From: Desulfopila inferna
Lineage (GTDB): Bacteria > Desulfobacterota > Desulfobulbia > Desulfobulbales > Desulfocapsaceae
Direction of reading: 5' to 3'
Assembly (NCBI RefSeq): GCF_016919005.1
Contig: NZ_JAFFQE010000006.1
Location: 124,001-188,000 of the forward strand
Length of the DNA: 64,000 bases
The translations under genes and the position numbers were made by a program. Shown here piece after piece: positions 1 to 8,575 of the stretch (positions are counted from its first letter, which is position 1; each line of letters begins with the position of its first letter). The notes beneath the pieces were generated by a model, which saw only the letters and a program-made list of their open reading frames with translations, searched no databases and was not told where the DNA came from.

Positions 1-93
1 ATCGCCGGCGACGGCAGGCACGAACAGCTCCTGGAGGAAAACAGCTTTTACAGAGCCATGTTCACCAAGCAAATGCGTGAAGATATCGTTTAG
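1..93 (+). CDS. ABC exporter subunit, C-terminal end only (5' cut by window edge)
   Basis: The first 30 codons visible form the tail of a longer protein that begins outside the window and stops with TAG at 91-93. The residues GRHEQLLEENSFYRAMF match the usual end of ABC exporter nucleotide-binding domains, just past the H-loop (pattern G-x-H-x-x-L). It is followed 150 bp later by a complete ABC exporter on the same strand, so the two probably form a heterodimeric exporter of the MdlA/MdlB or LmrC/LmrD type. Function is inferred from a short stretch only. Confidence 0.6.
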   Translation: MAGDGRHEQLLEENSFYRAMFTKQMREDIV

Positions 94-243
94 TACCTTA
101 CTCCTTAACTTTTGTCACTCAGTTCAGTACCCCCTTGAGGGGTGTAAAAACAAGAAAATGAGAAATGTATTTGAAATCGTGAAGTTGGATATGCATCCAA
201 GGTACTTACTTGCCGTTTACAGGCGTTAGAGAATGGAAGAGAG

Positions 244-2040
244 ATGAAAAATTTCGGCTACGAGGAAGACAAATATGGGGCGGCGCTTGGTGATTATCAC
301 CTGTGGCGCCGTATCTTTGTCTTCTGCAGGCCTCATATCTGGATGCTTCTGCTTGCCGTTGTCCTTTCACTGGTGATTACAGGGGCCACCCTTACGCTTC
401 CCTATCTTATCCAGACCACCATCGACGGCTATATCACTAATGCAGAGCTCAGTTTAGACCAACGGCTCAGCGGTATTACCACGTTCAGCGCCGTATTCCT
501 GGGAGCCGTACTGGTCCTTTTCATAACCACCTTTTTTCAGGTGGTGACTCTGGAGCGGATAGCTCAGTCCATCATGCATCGTATCCGCCAGGATCTTTTC
601 GCCCATATGCTGGCACTCGATCCAACCTTCTTCGACGCCAATCCCCTGGGTCGCCTGGTAACCCGGCTCACCAATGATATCCAGAACATGCACGAGATGT
701 TTACCTCCGTGCTGGTGACGATCTTCAACGATCTGCTGCGGGTTCTCGGTATTCTGGTGGTGCTGTTTTTCATCAATAGCCGTCTGGCCCTGATAATGGC
801 ATTGTATGTGCCGGCCGCCATACTCATTACCAAGCTCTTTGCCCGGCTCGCCAGAACACAATTTCGCCGCATCCGTAATCAGCTGGCCCGGCTCAACAGC
901 TTTCTCTCCGAATCGATCTCCGGCATGCCGACTCTGCAGATCTTCGGCAGGCAGGAAGAAAGCAGACAGCAGCATGAAGAGTTGAGTCAGGGGTATCTGC
1001 AGCGAAACCTTCAGCAGATCAAACTCTTCGGTGCCTTCATGCCGCTGACGGAATTTATGAGCTCAACAGCTATCGCCCTGATTCTGTGGTTCGGAGGCTC
1101 CGAAATCATCCGGCAGCAACTCACCCTGGGCGAACTGGTGGCCTTTCTCTCCTATATGCGTCTCTTTTTTCAGCCCCTTCGCGAGCTTGCCCAAAAATAC
1201 TCGATCGTGCAATCCGCCATGGCCTCGGCCGAACGCATCTTTCATCTCTTCGACACCAGAAGCAGCCTGAAGCTGCCGGAAAAAACCGAGTCGATGGAAA
1301 ACATCAAAGGAAATCTCCACTTTAAAGACATCCACTTCAGCTACAACGATGACGAACCGATCATCAAGGGCATTAATCTGCAGATCCGGCAGGGAGAGAC
1401 GGTTGCGCTGGTTGGGACCACCGGATCCGGCAAAACAACGCTTGTCAGCATGCTGCTGCGCTTCTACGAGCCACAGAAAGGAGAAATCCTTCTGGACGGC
1501 ATCAACATCAATCGTTTTGCACTGGAGGACCTGCGCCGCTTTGTCGGAGTTGTGCTCCAGGATATTTTCATCCTTCAGGATACCCTTCTCGCCAACATCG
1601 TCATGGATACGGGCGCCACCCGTGAGGAGGTGGAAACGATTCTGGGGCGGACCGGCATGGAACTGTTTGTCGAGAAACTGCCTTCCGGCCTGGACACCAT
1701 GCTGGGTGAAGGAGGCCAGCAGCTCTCCACCGGTGAAAAACAGCTCCTTGCCTTCACCCGGGTGCTCTGCCGGGATCCGGCGATTCTGGTGCTGGACGAA
1801 GCGACTGCCGCCATCGATACCGAGTCGGAAAATATTCTCGAATACGCTATCGATAATATTTTCGCCAAACGTACCTCCCTGGTGATCGCCCATCGTCTCT
1901 CCACCATCCGCCGGGCCGACAAAATCCTGGTGATGGAGAAAGGCAGAATCGTGGAGCAGGGCAGTCACGATGTACTAATGGCCGCCGGCGGTCAGTATGC
2001 CGACCTGGTAGCCATGGATATAAAGAGCGGCGACGATTGA
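244..2040 (+). CDS. ABC transporter, fused membrane and ATPase domains (MdlB/LmrD-like)
   Basis: Half-size ABC exporter of 598 residues. Residues about 25-330 hold an ABC transmembrane domain of about six helices. The nucleotide-binding domain follows, with Walker A GTTGSGKTT near residue 391, signature LSTGEKQ near 494, Walker B ILVLDEATAAID near 514 and H-loop AHRLST near 547. The Walker B glutamate is present, so this subunit should carry a competent catalytic site. The signature departs from LSGGQ, as in one half of heterodimeric exporters. A partner-like ABC gene ends 150 bp upstream on the same strand. The substrate cannot be told from sequence; E. coli MdlB has the same half-transporter layout. 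Confidence 0.88.
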   Translation: MKNFGYEEDKYGAALGDYHLWRRIFVFCRPHIWMLLLAVVLSLVITGATLTLPYLIQTTIDGYITNAELSLDQRLSGITTFSAVFLGAVLVLFITTFFQVVTLERIAQSIMHRIRQDLFAHMLALDPTFFDANPLGRLVTRLTNDIQNMHEMFTSVLVTIFNDLLRVLGILVVLFFINSRLALIMALYVPAAILITKLFARLARTQFRRIRNQLARLNSFLSESISGMPTLQIFGRQEESRQQHEELSQGYLQRNLQQIKLFGAFMPLTEFMSSTAIALILWFGGSEIIRQQLTLGELVAFLSYMRLFFQPLRELAQKYSIVQSAMASAERIFHLFDTRSSLKLPEKTESMENIKGNLHFKDIHFSYNDDEPIIKGINLQIRQGETVALVGTTGSGKTTLVSMLLRFYEPQKGEILLDGININRFALEDLRRFVGVVLQDIFILQDTLLANIVMDTGATREEVETILGRTGMELFVEKLPSGLDTMLGEGGQQLSTGEKQLLAFTRVLCRDPAILVLDEATAAIDTESENILEYAIDNIFAKRTSLVIAHRLSTIRRADKILVMEKGRIVEQGSHDVLMAAGGQYADLVAMDIKSGDD

Positions 2041-2124
2041 GATGGCCGAAAAAAAAGGAATCGTTTATCATTTGTCCACATACACTATTGAACCATAGCT
2101 ACTATTAATATCCGGAGAATGATT

Positions 2125-3051
2125 TTGACCAGTGACGGCGGACAGATGGAAAACAGGGAGAAAAAGAGAAAAGAGGTTTTCAGCAAGCTCAATGAAGACT
2201 TTTCATTGCCTTCGCCGTCAAAGACGGTCATGGAGGTAATCCGGCTCTGTCAGAGTGAGACTTCATCCCTTAATGAGATAGCGGAACATATCCAGACCGA
2301 TCCATCCCTGTCCGCGGAAATTATCAAATATGCCAATTCCGCTTTTCTCTCTACCGGCATTCAGGTTGTCTCGGTACACAAGGCCACAATAAAGCTGGGG
2401 ATGAAAACTGTTGTCAACCTGGCCCTGGGTTTTTCGTTACTCTCCAATAACAAAGGCGGCACCTGCGAGCACTTCTCGTATCCGCTGTTCTGGCGAACCA
2501 GCCTTGCAGAGGCTCTGGCTGCCCGCGAACTTGCCCGCAGGGACAAGGAATTTGATCCGGATGAACTCTTTGTCTGTGCCCTTTTGGCCCATATGGGCAA
2601 CCTATCTTTTGCCACATTGTTCCCGGAAGCCTACGGCAGGATGCTGGAGAACCAGCCCGCCAACAGTCCGCCCAAGGATCTGGAAAGGGAAGAATTCGGT
2701 ATAGACAGCGGCGAATTGACCGTCGAACTGTTTCTCAACTGGGGCCTGCCGGCCCGGTACGCCCTTGCGGCAGGATTTCATGAAGATCTGGGATATGTCG
2801 AACTGGGAACGGGCACAACCCGGCGGGCGGCCGTGCTTCTCTTTCTCGCCCATACTATTGCCCGGATGTGTCAAAGTAACAAGGCTCAACCGCTGCTGTT
2901 GAACACGGTTCTCGATACAGCCAAAGAGTATGAGGTCGATATCGGTGAGTTTAGCGAAACTTTCGCGGCCATCGTGGAGAGCTGGCATGAGCATGGTCGT
3001 TTATTTGAGATAACAACCAATGAATGTTACTCCTACATGATGGACTCGTAA
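2125..3051 (+). CDS. HDOD-domain protein
   Basis: About 308 residues, with an HDOD domain over roughly residues 15-215 (start FSLPSPSKTVMEVIRLC, then IQTDPSLSAEIIKYANSA). HDOD proteins are HD-like folds that usually lack the full metal-binding HD residues and act in signalling or regulation; no partner is encoded beside it. Start choice: an ATG at 2119 is only one base from the GGAG at 2114-2117, so TTG at 2125, seven bases from that site, is a better start; ATG 2146 is the other option. The last codons (MDS, stop at 3049) lie inside a dispersed repeat, so the natural C-terminus may have been replaced. Confidence 0.8.
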   Translation: MTSDGGQMENREKKRKEVFSKLNEDFSLPSPSKTVMEVIRLCQSETSSLNEIAEHIQTDPSLSAEIIKYANSAFLSTGIQVVSVHKATIKLGMKTVVNLALGFSLLSNNKGGTCEHFSYPLFWRTSLAEALAARELARRDKEFDPDELFVCALLAHMGNLSFATLFPEAYGRMLENQPANSPPKDLEREEFGIDSGELTVELFLNWGLPARYALAAGFHEDLGYVELGTGTTRRAAVLLFLAHTIARMCQSNKAQPLLLNTVLDTAKEYEVDIGEFSETFAAIVESWHEHGRLFEITTNECYSYMMDS

Positions 3052-3114
3052 AAAACTTAATCTCCGTCGTTTCAGTTACTACGCCTAGGATATCATGCTT
3101 TTTACGAGCCCATC
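3039..3114. repeat. Dispersed repeat family 2, short copy
   Basis: A 76-bp element with imperfect terminal inverted repeats: GATGGACTCGTAAAAA at the left and the complement of GATGGGCTCGTAAAAA at the right. Internal text such as CGTTTCAGTTACTACG recurs, on the other strand, in the longer copy at 9525-9680, where about 44 extra bases are present. Its left terminus supplies the stop codon of the HDOD gene. Confidence 0.7.
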
Positions 3115-3160
3115 TCGGCGACTTCAATGACTTTTCACAAGCTCATTTTACATAAATCAA

Positions 3161-3220
3161 CCTGATTCCTCTAATCCTCAGCTCAAGGCCAGAAAATGCT
3201 GAGTTTCAGGGGTAATCAGG
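3161..3220 (+). mobile_element. MITE-like element, internally deleted copy
   Basis: A 60-bp copy of the element seen full length at 39152-39315 and 57963-58125. It keeps both ends (left CCTGATTCCTCTAATCC, right complement of CCTGATTACCCCTG) but lacks about 100 internal bases, joining the left part directly to CCAGAAAATGCTGAG. It is flanked by an exact 8-bp direct repeat TAAATCAA (3153-3160 and 3221-3228), as expected of a target-site duplication. Confidence 0.8.
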
Positions 3221-3320
3221 TAAATCAATGTACTTGGCGAAAACCGTTAACATGCCTGCAGCTCCGGATTCCTCCTTTGGAATTGCAGAAAGTTCAGCAT
3301 TGTGTTTCGAATGGCTCTCG

Positions 3321-4748
3321 CTAAGCTTTTTTCCCAGGCAATAAATGTGTGGGACTGCCGAGAAAGATTTCCGCCGCTTCCCCAAGATTCTCCGAGAGTG
3401 TCGGATGGGGATGGAGGCTTAAGGCCAGATCCTCGGCGAGAGCTCCCATCTCGACAGCCAGCACCCCTTCGCCAATGAGTCCTTCCGCATTTCTACCGCA
3501 GATGCCCACTCCCAGAACCCGGCCATCCTGCCGATCCGTAATGATTTTGGTGATTCCGGCGGTGGAATCCAGCGTGGCGGCTCTGCCGGAATATTTCCAG
3601 GGAAAGCGGAGGATCGAAACGGCAATGTCGCAGGCCCCGGCTTCTTCCTCCGTAAGCCCGCACCAGGCTATCTGGGGGTCGGTATAAACCACTGCCGGAA
3701 CAGCCCGGACATCATAGGCAACGGACTTTCCCGCGGCTGCTTCCGCAGCCACCCTGCCCTGTCGGATAGCGGTATGGGCCAGCATCATACCTCCGCAGAC
3801 ATCACCCACAGCAAAAATGGTGTTATCCATTGTTCTCATCTGGTCATCAGTCCTGATAAATCCCCTGTCATCGGTGGCAACTTTGGTATTCTCCAAACCA
3901 AGATCCGCGGAGACCGGCCGGCGTCCCACGGCGACCAGTGCTCGGTCGAAATGCAAGGTTTCAATGCCGCCCTGTTTTTCCAGCCGGGCGATGACACCGT
4001 TCTCAGACTCCTGAAGCCCGGCCACTCCGGTGTGCAAATCTATTTTCGAAAAGAGCTGTTTAAGACGCCGCTGCAGCGGAGCAACCAGATCTTTATCGAC
4101 ACCGCTCATCAGACGATTGTCCTGCTCCACCAGATGTATTCTGCTGCCCAGTGCGGCATAGATGGTTCCCAGCTCAAGCCCGGCATAGCCGCCGCCGACT
4201 ACCAACAGATCCGCCGGGATATCAGGTAACTCCAGGGCTTCTCTGGAACTCATGATCCTGCCGGTGCCGCCGAATGAGGAACCCGGCAGGGAAACGGCTT
4301 GCGAGCCGGTGGCGATGATGCACTGATTAAAACGAATACGGCTGATTTCAGCGCCCTGCAAACGAACACCGGTCGAACTTTCGAAATGGGCGGTGCCCCG
4401 GATCAGCTGGATGCCACGCGATTCAGCGAGGCTGACAAGCCCATCGGCCATGTCGTCCACGATATGATTCTTCCAGGAAAGGACCTCACCCGGATTGATT
4501 TCGGGTCTGCTGAAATGGATTCCCATTTTATGCGCCACTCTGCTTTCTTCCAGGAGTTCGGCGACATGGAGATAGGTTTTCGAGGGTATGCAGCCTTCGT
4601 GAAGACAGACGCCACCCGGGTGCCTGCGCGGATCGACCATGGCAACATCGAGCCCCAGATCGGCTCCGCGAAAGGCAGCCCCATAGCCGCCGGGGCCCGA
4701 GCCGATAACCAGCAGGTCAACTTTCATTTCCATATCGCCCATAACCAT
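3321..4748 (-). CDS. lpd: Dihydrolipoyl dehydrogenase (E3 of the pyruvate dehydrogenase complex)
   Basis: Flavoprotein of 475 residues that reoxidises dihydrolipoyl groups of E2 with NAD. FAD-binding GSGPGG lies at residues 16-21 and the redox disulfide at Cys48 and Cys53 in GGVCLHEGCIPSK. A second nucleotide-binding motif VVGGGYAGLELG lies near residue 180, and the C-terminal HPHPTLSE holds the catalytic His-Glu pair. GGAG six bases before ATG 4748 supports the start. It is the last gene of the leftward E1alpha-E1beta-E2-E3 order, but 253 bp from E2, with a palindromic repeat between. The histidine in CLHEGC differs from the usual CLNVGC. Confidence 0.92.
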   Translation of the reverse strand: MVMGDMEMKVDLLVIGSGPGGYGAAFRGADLGLDVAMVDPRRHPGGVCLHEGCIPSKTYLHVAELLEESRVAHKMGIHFSRPEINPGEVLSWKNHIVDDMADGLVSLAESRGIQLIRGTAHFESSTGVRLQGAEISRIRFNQCIIATGSQAVSLPGSSFGGTGRIMSSREALELPDIPADLLVVGGGYAGLELGTIYAALGSRIHLVEQDNRLMSGVDKDLVAPLQRRLKQLFSKIDLHTGVAGLQESENGVIARLEKQGGIETLHFDRALVAVGRRPVSADLGLENTKVATDDRGFIRTDDQMRTMDNTIFAVGDVCGGMMLAHTAIRQGRVAAEAAAGKSVAYDVRAVPAVVYTDPQIAWCGLTEEEAGACDIAVSILRFPWKYSGRAATLDSTAGITKIITDRQDGRVLGVGICGRNAEGLIGEGVLAVEMGALAEDLALSLHPHPTLSENLGEAAEIFLGSPTHLLPGKKA

Positions 4749-4829
4749 AACTTTCTCCAGGGACTCCGGATCATTGCACCGGATAATCTTATACCAACAG
4801 CAAATCTTTATTGGTTCATCGGCAAAAGC

Positions 4830-4920
4830 GTTGGGCTTCCTTGCGTCAGCGTTAACCTACCGGATTGCCGCAAGCGAATTTTGAAATGGCAGGTTAGCGG
4901 TGAGCTTAGCGAACCCCAAC
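4830..4920. repeat. Imperfect palindromic repeat between E2 and E3 genes
   Basis: About 91 bp whose ends pair: GTTGGGCTTC at the left against GAACCCCAAC at the right, and GTTAACCTACC against GGCAGGTTAGC further in. This resembles the GTTGGG-TTCGC...CAACCTAC palindromes scattered through many bacterial genomes. It sits inside the operon gap and could form a strong hairpin in the transcript upstream of lpd. Confidence 0.6.
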
Positions 4921-5001
4921 AATTTAAAGCTTCTTTGCAACATCGTGGGGTAAATTGCTTTTTCAGGGCACTCTTCTCACCCAAAGGAGCCTCTTTATTG
5001 A

Positions 5002-6327
5002 TCAGATCATGGTAATCAGCAATTCTTCCGGATCTTCCAGCGCATCGATGATCAGCCGCTGAAAACGGATGGCATCGGCGCCGTCGGCGACACGATGATC
5101 AAAACAGAGTACCACGGGCATCTGCAGGCGCGGCACGATTTCATCCCGGCCATGGCTGTTGGTAACCACCGCCGGCTGCATTCGCCCCTGGCCGAGTCCG
5201 AGAATGGCTATTTCGGGATGATTGATAATCGCGGAAAAATAACCGCCGCCGATTGCTCCGGCATTGGTGATCGTGAAGGTCCCGCCAACCATCTCATCCC
5301 GGCTGCTTTTGCGGGATTTGGCCCTGGCGATGGATTGACTCAGCTCGATGGACAGCTCCTTAATGCTCTTGCGGTCGACGTCGCGGATAACAGGTACCAT
5401 CAGACCATGCTCGGTATCCACAGCCACACCGATATGAAAATATTTCTTGATGATGATCTCTTCGGCCTGCAGATCCAGACTGGCATTGAACTGCGGAAAT
5501 TTTTTCAGGGCCGTGGCCACCGCTTTTAAAGCAAAAACCGTCATGGTAAGCCGACCGCCGGCGGCCTCGATATCGCCCTTATGGCGCCGGCGAAACTCCT
5601 CGAGCCTGGTGATATCGGCAATATCCTGACAGTTGACATGCGGTATCTGCGCCCAGGAAGCCGCCATACGGTTGGCGGTCGCCCGGCGGATCGAGCGGAA
5701 CGGCAGTCGTTCGATCTCACCCCACTGACTGAAATCAGGGAGGGAGGAAACGTCTGCGCTTTCCGCCTGCAGATCGACTCCAAACGATTTCCGCCCTATC
5801 GATGCAGCTTTTGATGTATCTTTTTCCTCTTGCCCTTCCTGCCCTTTTTCTGCATGCCGGCGAACATCATCGCCAGTGACCAGACCCTTCCTGCCACTGG
5901 GTTTGACCTGGTCCAGCGGGACGCCAAGCTCCCGCGCCAGCCGTCTGGTGGCCGGAGAGGCGGGGATCGGTAATTTGCCTCTGCCGCCCTGCTGTGCAGC
6001 GACTTCTTCAGGTTTCTCCTGCTTTGCCTGCGCCTGTTTCTTTTGTTCTTCCGGCACAGGAGGCTGACGATCGCTTTTAGCGGGACCGTCGCTATCCTCA
6101 AAGGTGATGAGAACATCGCCTACCTTGACCATATCTCCTTCTTTGACATTGATCGAATCTATGTTTCCGGTGAAGGGAGAAGGAATTTCAACTGCTGCTT
6201 TATCGGTTTCCACCTCGAGAAGAGTATCGCCTTCCTTTATCGACTGGCCGCTTGCTACGGGAACCGCCAGAATTTCCGCTTCATGGACACCTTCACCCAA
6301 ATCCGGCAAACGAAAAGATGTAGTCAT
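5002..6327 (-). CDS. pdhC: Dihydrolipoamide acetyltransferase (E2)
   Basis: Core enzyme of 441 residues that carries the acyl group on lipoate and passes it to CoA. In order: one lipoyl domain with Lys43 in EVETDKAAVEIPSP; a charged linker near residues 80-110; a peripheral-subunit-binding domain with ASPATRRLARELGV near residue 120; and the catalytic domain ending in the active-site pattern DHRVADGADA. A single lipoyl domain and alpha/beta-type E1 neighbours fit the Gram-positive-like form of the complex. It starts 14 bp after the E1beta stop. A branched-chain 2-oxoacid or acetoin complex has the same layout and is not fully excluded. Confidence 0.92.
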   Translation of the reverse strand: MTTSFRLPDLGEGVHEAEILAVPVASGQSIKEGDTLLEVETDKAAVEIPSPFTGNIDSINVKEGDMVKVGDVLITFEDSDGPAKSDRQPPVPEEQKKQAQAKQEKPEEVAAQQGGRGKLPIPASPATRRLARELGVPLDQVKPSGRKGLVTGDDVRRHAEKGQEGQEEKDTSKAASIGRKSFGVDLQAESADVSSLPDFSQWGEIERLPFRSIRRATANRMAASWAQIPHVNCQDIADITRLEEFRRRHKGDIEAAGGRLTMTVFALKAVATALKKFPQFNASLDLQAEEIIIKKYFHIGVAVDTEHGLMVPVIRDVDRKSIKELSIELSQSIARAKSRKSSRDEMVGGTFTITNAGAIGGGYFSAIINHPEIAILGLGQGRMQPAVVTNSHGRDEIVPRLQMPVVLCFDHRVADGADAIRFQRLIIDALEDPEELLITMI

Positions 6328-6341
6328 AGGAACTCCAGTTA

Positions 6342-7319
6342 TTATTGTGATAGAGTTGAGCGTGCCGCCTCGATAATTCTGCCGACAGTGGGAATATAAA
6401 ATTTTTCCCTGCTGAAATACGGGATAATGACATCATATCCGGTCACCCGCTCGATGGGGGCTTCCAGATAGTAGAAAGCACCTTCCATCAGCCTGGCGAT
6501 GATTTCCGCCCCGGGCCCGAAGCTTCTGGGGGCCTCATGAACAACCACGGCACGACCGGTCTGGCGAATGGATTGCACTATCAGGGTATCATCCAGCGGT
6601 GAGATGGTAAGCAGATCGACAACCGCTGCTTCTATGCCCTCCTTCTGCAGTTCAGCAGCCGCCTCGAGCGTCGGCTGCAACATGGCGCCATAGGCAATCA
6701 GGGTCAGATCCCCTCCTTCCCGGACCAGCTGCGAGGTGCCGATGGGCAGGGTCTCCTCCTCCTCGGGCACTTCCTCGCGCAGGGCACGATAGAGTGCCTT
6801 GGATTCATAGAAAATGACGGGATCGGGATCGCGGATGGCGCTGACCAACAGAGCTCTGGCATTGCGCGGCCCTGAGGGGATCACCATTTTCAGTCCCGGA
6901 GTATGGGCCCAATAGGCTTCCCTGCTCTCCGAATGATGCTCCAGCGCCCTTACTCCACCTCCATAAGGCGCACGCATGACCAGCGGTACATTGAGCCTGC
7001 CCTGCGTCCGCCAGCGCATTCTCGCGGCATGATTCTCCAGTTGATGAAAATTCTGATAGGCAAAGCCGGAAAACTGGATTTCGCATACCGGTTTGAGGCC
7101 GTAAACAGCCATGCCGACAGCCATGCCGATAATCGCCGACTCGGCCAGAGGAGTATCGATGACGCGCTGCTCGCCGAAGGTATCGAAAAGGCCGTCGGTG
7201 ACCCGGAAGACTCCGCCGTCCGGCCCGACATCCTCACCCAGCATAACCACCGAATCATCCCGGGTCATCTCCTGCCGCAATGCCAGATTCAAGGCCTGGA
7301 CCATGGTCATCTTAGCCAT
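6342..7319 (-). CDS. pdhB: Pyruvate dehydrogenase E1 component, beta subunit
   Basis: Protein of 325 residues forming the E1 heterotetramer with the alpha subunit; it builds half of the thiamine diphosphate site and handles reductive acetylation of lipoate. The N-terminal transketolase pyrimidine-binding domain shows MLGEDVGPDGGVFRVT, and RVIDTPLAES is the family's conserved stretch. The transketolase C-terminal domain begins near residue 190. Its start overlaps the end of E1alpha by 8 bp, implying translational coupling. Confidence 0.92.
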   Translation of the reverse strand: MAKMTMVQALNLALRQEMTRDDSVVMLGEDVGPDGGVFRVTDGLFDTFGEQRVIDTPLAESAIIGMAVGMAVYGLKPVCEIQFSGFAYQNFHQLENHAARMRWRTQGRLNVPLVMRAPYGGGVRALEHHSESREAYWAHTPGLKMVIPSGPRNARALLVSAIRDPDPVIFYESKALYRALREEVPEEEETLPIGTSQLVREGGDLTLIAYGAMLQPTLEAAAELQKEGIEAAVVDLLTISPLDDTLIVQSIRQTGRAVVVHEAPRSFGPGAEIIARLMEGAFYYLEAPIERVTGYDVIIPYFSREKFYIPTVGRIIEAARSTLSQ

Positions 7320-8415
7320 TTTTCACCTCCCCGCCGTTTTCAAGGCACCGCGTCAGCTCTTTTTGCTGATTTTTGAGATACGGAGGCAGCTCGGCGTAAA
7401 GATGATTGAACATATCCCGAGGATCTCCCAGCTTCGGCATCTCTTTTTCAACGGCGTCGATGGCCGTCTGGATCTGCTCCAGCACCTCTGCTTCAATCTT
7501 CTGACGCGATCCGGCATCCAGTATCTCCTTTTGTTCCAGATAGGCGGCAAAGCGCGGCAGGGGATCCTTTTTTTCCCAGGCCTTCACCTCTTCCTCGCTG
7601 CGATAGCGGCTCGGATCATCAGCAGTGGTATGCATCATGATCCGATAGGTTACACACTCCACCAGGGTCGGTCCGCCGCCGGTTCGAGCCCTTTGTGCAG
7701 CTTCGCCGACGGCGTTAAAGACTGCCAGGACATCATTGCCATCCACCTGGATTCCAGCCATGTTATAGGCCAGAGATTTTTCGGCGATGGTGGTGGTATG
7801 CGTTTGTTTTTTCAAAGGAACGGAAATTGCCCACTGATTGTTCTGGCACACGAAGACCACCGGCGTCTGATAGACCGCGGCACAATTCAGGGCTTCATGA
7901 AAGTCACCTTCGGAGGTGGCGCCATCGCCAAAGAAGCACATGACAATCTCATTCGTCTGCCGGTATTTTGCAGCATAGCCAAGGCCAACGGCATGCAGAA
8001 TCTGCGTAGCCACCGGAACCGCCATGGGCATATCCTTCTGCTTTGCTGAAATAACCGTGCCTTCATTGAAGCCGTTATAATAGAGGATCACACTTTCAAG
8101 AGAGCGTCCACGCCAGATCTCTGCCGCGGTTTCCCGAAAGGCGGGTACCATCCAGTCGCGGGGCCTGAGCTGAAAGACGGCGCCGAGCTGAGCAGCCTCC
8201 TGGCCCTTTATGGGAGGGAATGTGCCGATTCTTCCCTGCCGCTGCAAATCGAGCATGCGTTCATCAAAGCGCCTGCCGAGCAGCATGGCGCGATAGAGTT
8301 CCAGCAACTTCTCTGCAGGAATATCCGGCTCGAGATCCTTATCAAGGTTGCCATGCTCATCGAGTATGGAGAGATACTCGATGGAGCGGGCAATGTTCAG
8401 TTGTTTCCTCGGCAT
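7312..8415 (-). CDS. pdhA: Pyruvate dehydrogenase E1 component, alpha subunit
   Basis: Thiamine diphosphate-dependent decarboxylase subunit of 367 residues. The cofactor motif runs from GDGATSEGDFHEAL to the closing NN of VFVCQNNQWAIS. The N-terminal part (GRRFDERMLDLQRQGRIGTF) resembles the Bacillus/Geobacillus PdhA type more than the large homodimeric AceE of E. coli. GGGAGG lies five bases before ATG 8415. It is the first gene of the operon, so the promoter should lie in 8416-8575 or further right. Other 2-oxoacid specificities (branched-chain, acetoin) are possible. Confidence 0.9.
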   Translation of the reverse strand: MPRKQLNIARSIEYLSILDEHGNLDKDLEPDIPAEKLLELYRAMLLGRRFDERMLDLQRQGRIGTFPPIKGQEAAQLGAVFQLRPRDWMVPAFRETAAEIWRGRSLESVILYYNGFNEGTVISAKQKDMPMAVPVATQILHAVGLGYAAKYRQTNEIVMCFFGDGATSEGDFHEALNCAAVYQTPVVFVCQNNQWAISVPLKKQTHTTTIAEKSLAYNMAGIQVDGNDVLAVFNAVGEAAQRARTGGGPTLVECVTYRIMMHTTADDPSRYRSEEEVKAWEKKDPLPRFAAYLEQKEILDAGSRQKIEAEVLEQIQTAIDAVEKEMPKLGDPRDMFNHLYAELPPYLKNQQKELTRCLENGGEVKNG

Positions 8416-8435
8416 AGCAGCCTCCCTATCGGTTA

Positions 8436-8477
8436 CTTCAGGCGGAACGGGAACAGTCGGGCCTCTCCCGTCTGAAG
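8436..8477. terminator. Hairpin between fructokinase 3' end and pdhA
   Basis: CTTCAGGCGG at 8436-8445 pairs with CCGTCTGAAG at 8468-8477 (9 of 10 bases), with a 22-base loop. It lies after the fructokinase stop and just before the pdhA ribosome-binding site, both leftward. It may terminate the fructokinase transcript or sit in the pdh leader; there is no T tract. Confidence 0.4.
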
Positions 8478-8575
8478 CTGTGCAATAAAACTTAAGGTAA
8501 CTACTCAGCAGTACACTGATAAACAGTTACACAGGTGGTTGGCCAAACAATACGAATTAAGCGAAAGTGTTATCT

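Noticed and set aside
4299-5015. Plus-strand open frame of 238 codons opposite lpd
   Set aside because: It is the antisense of a confidently identified dihydrolipoyl dehydrogenase and matches no family.
7111-8049. Plus-strand frame of 312 codons opposite pdhA/pdhB
   Set aside because: Shadow frame across two well-supported genes; no protein family features.
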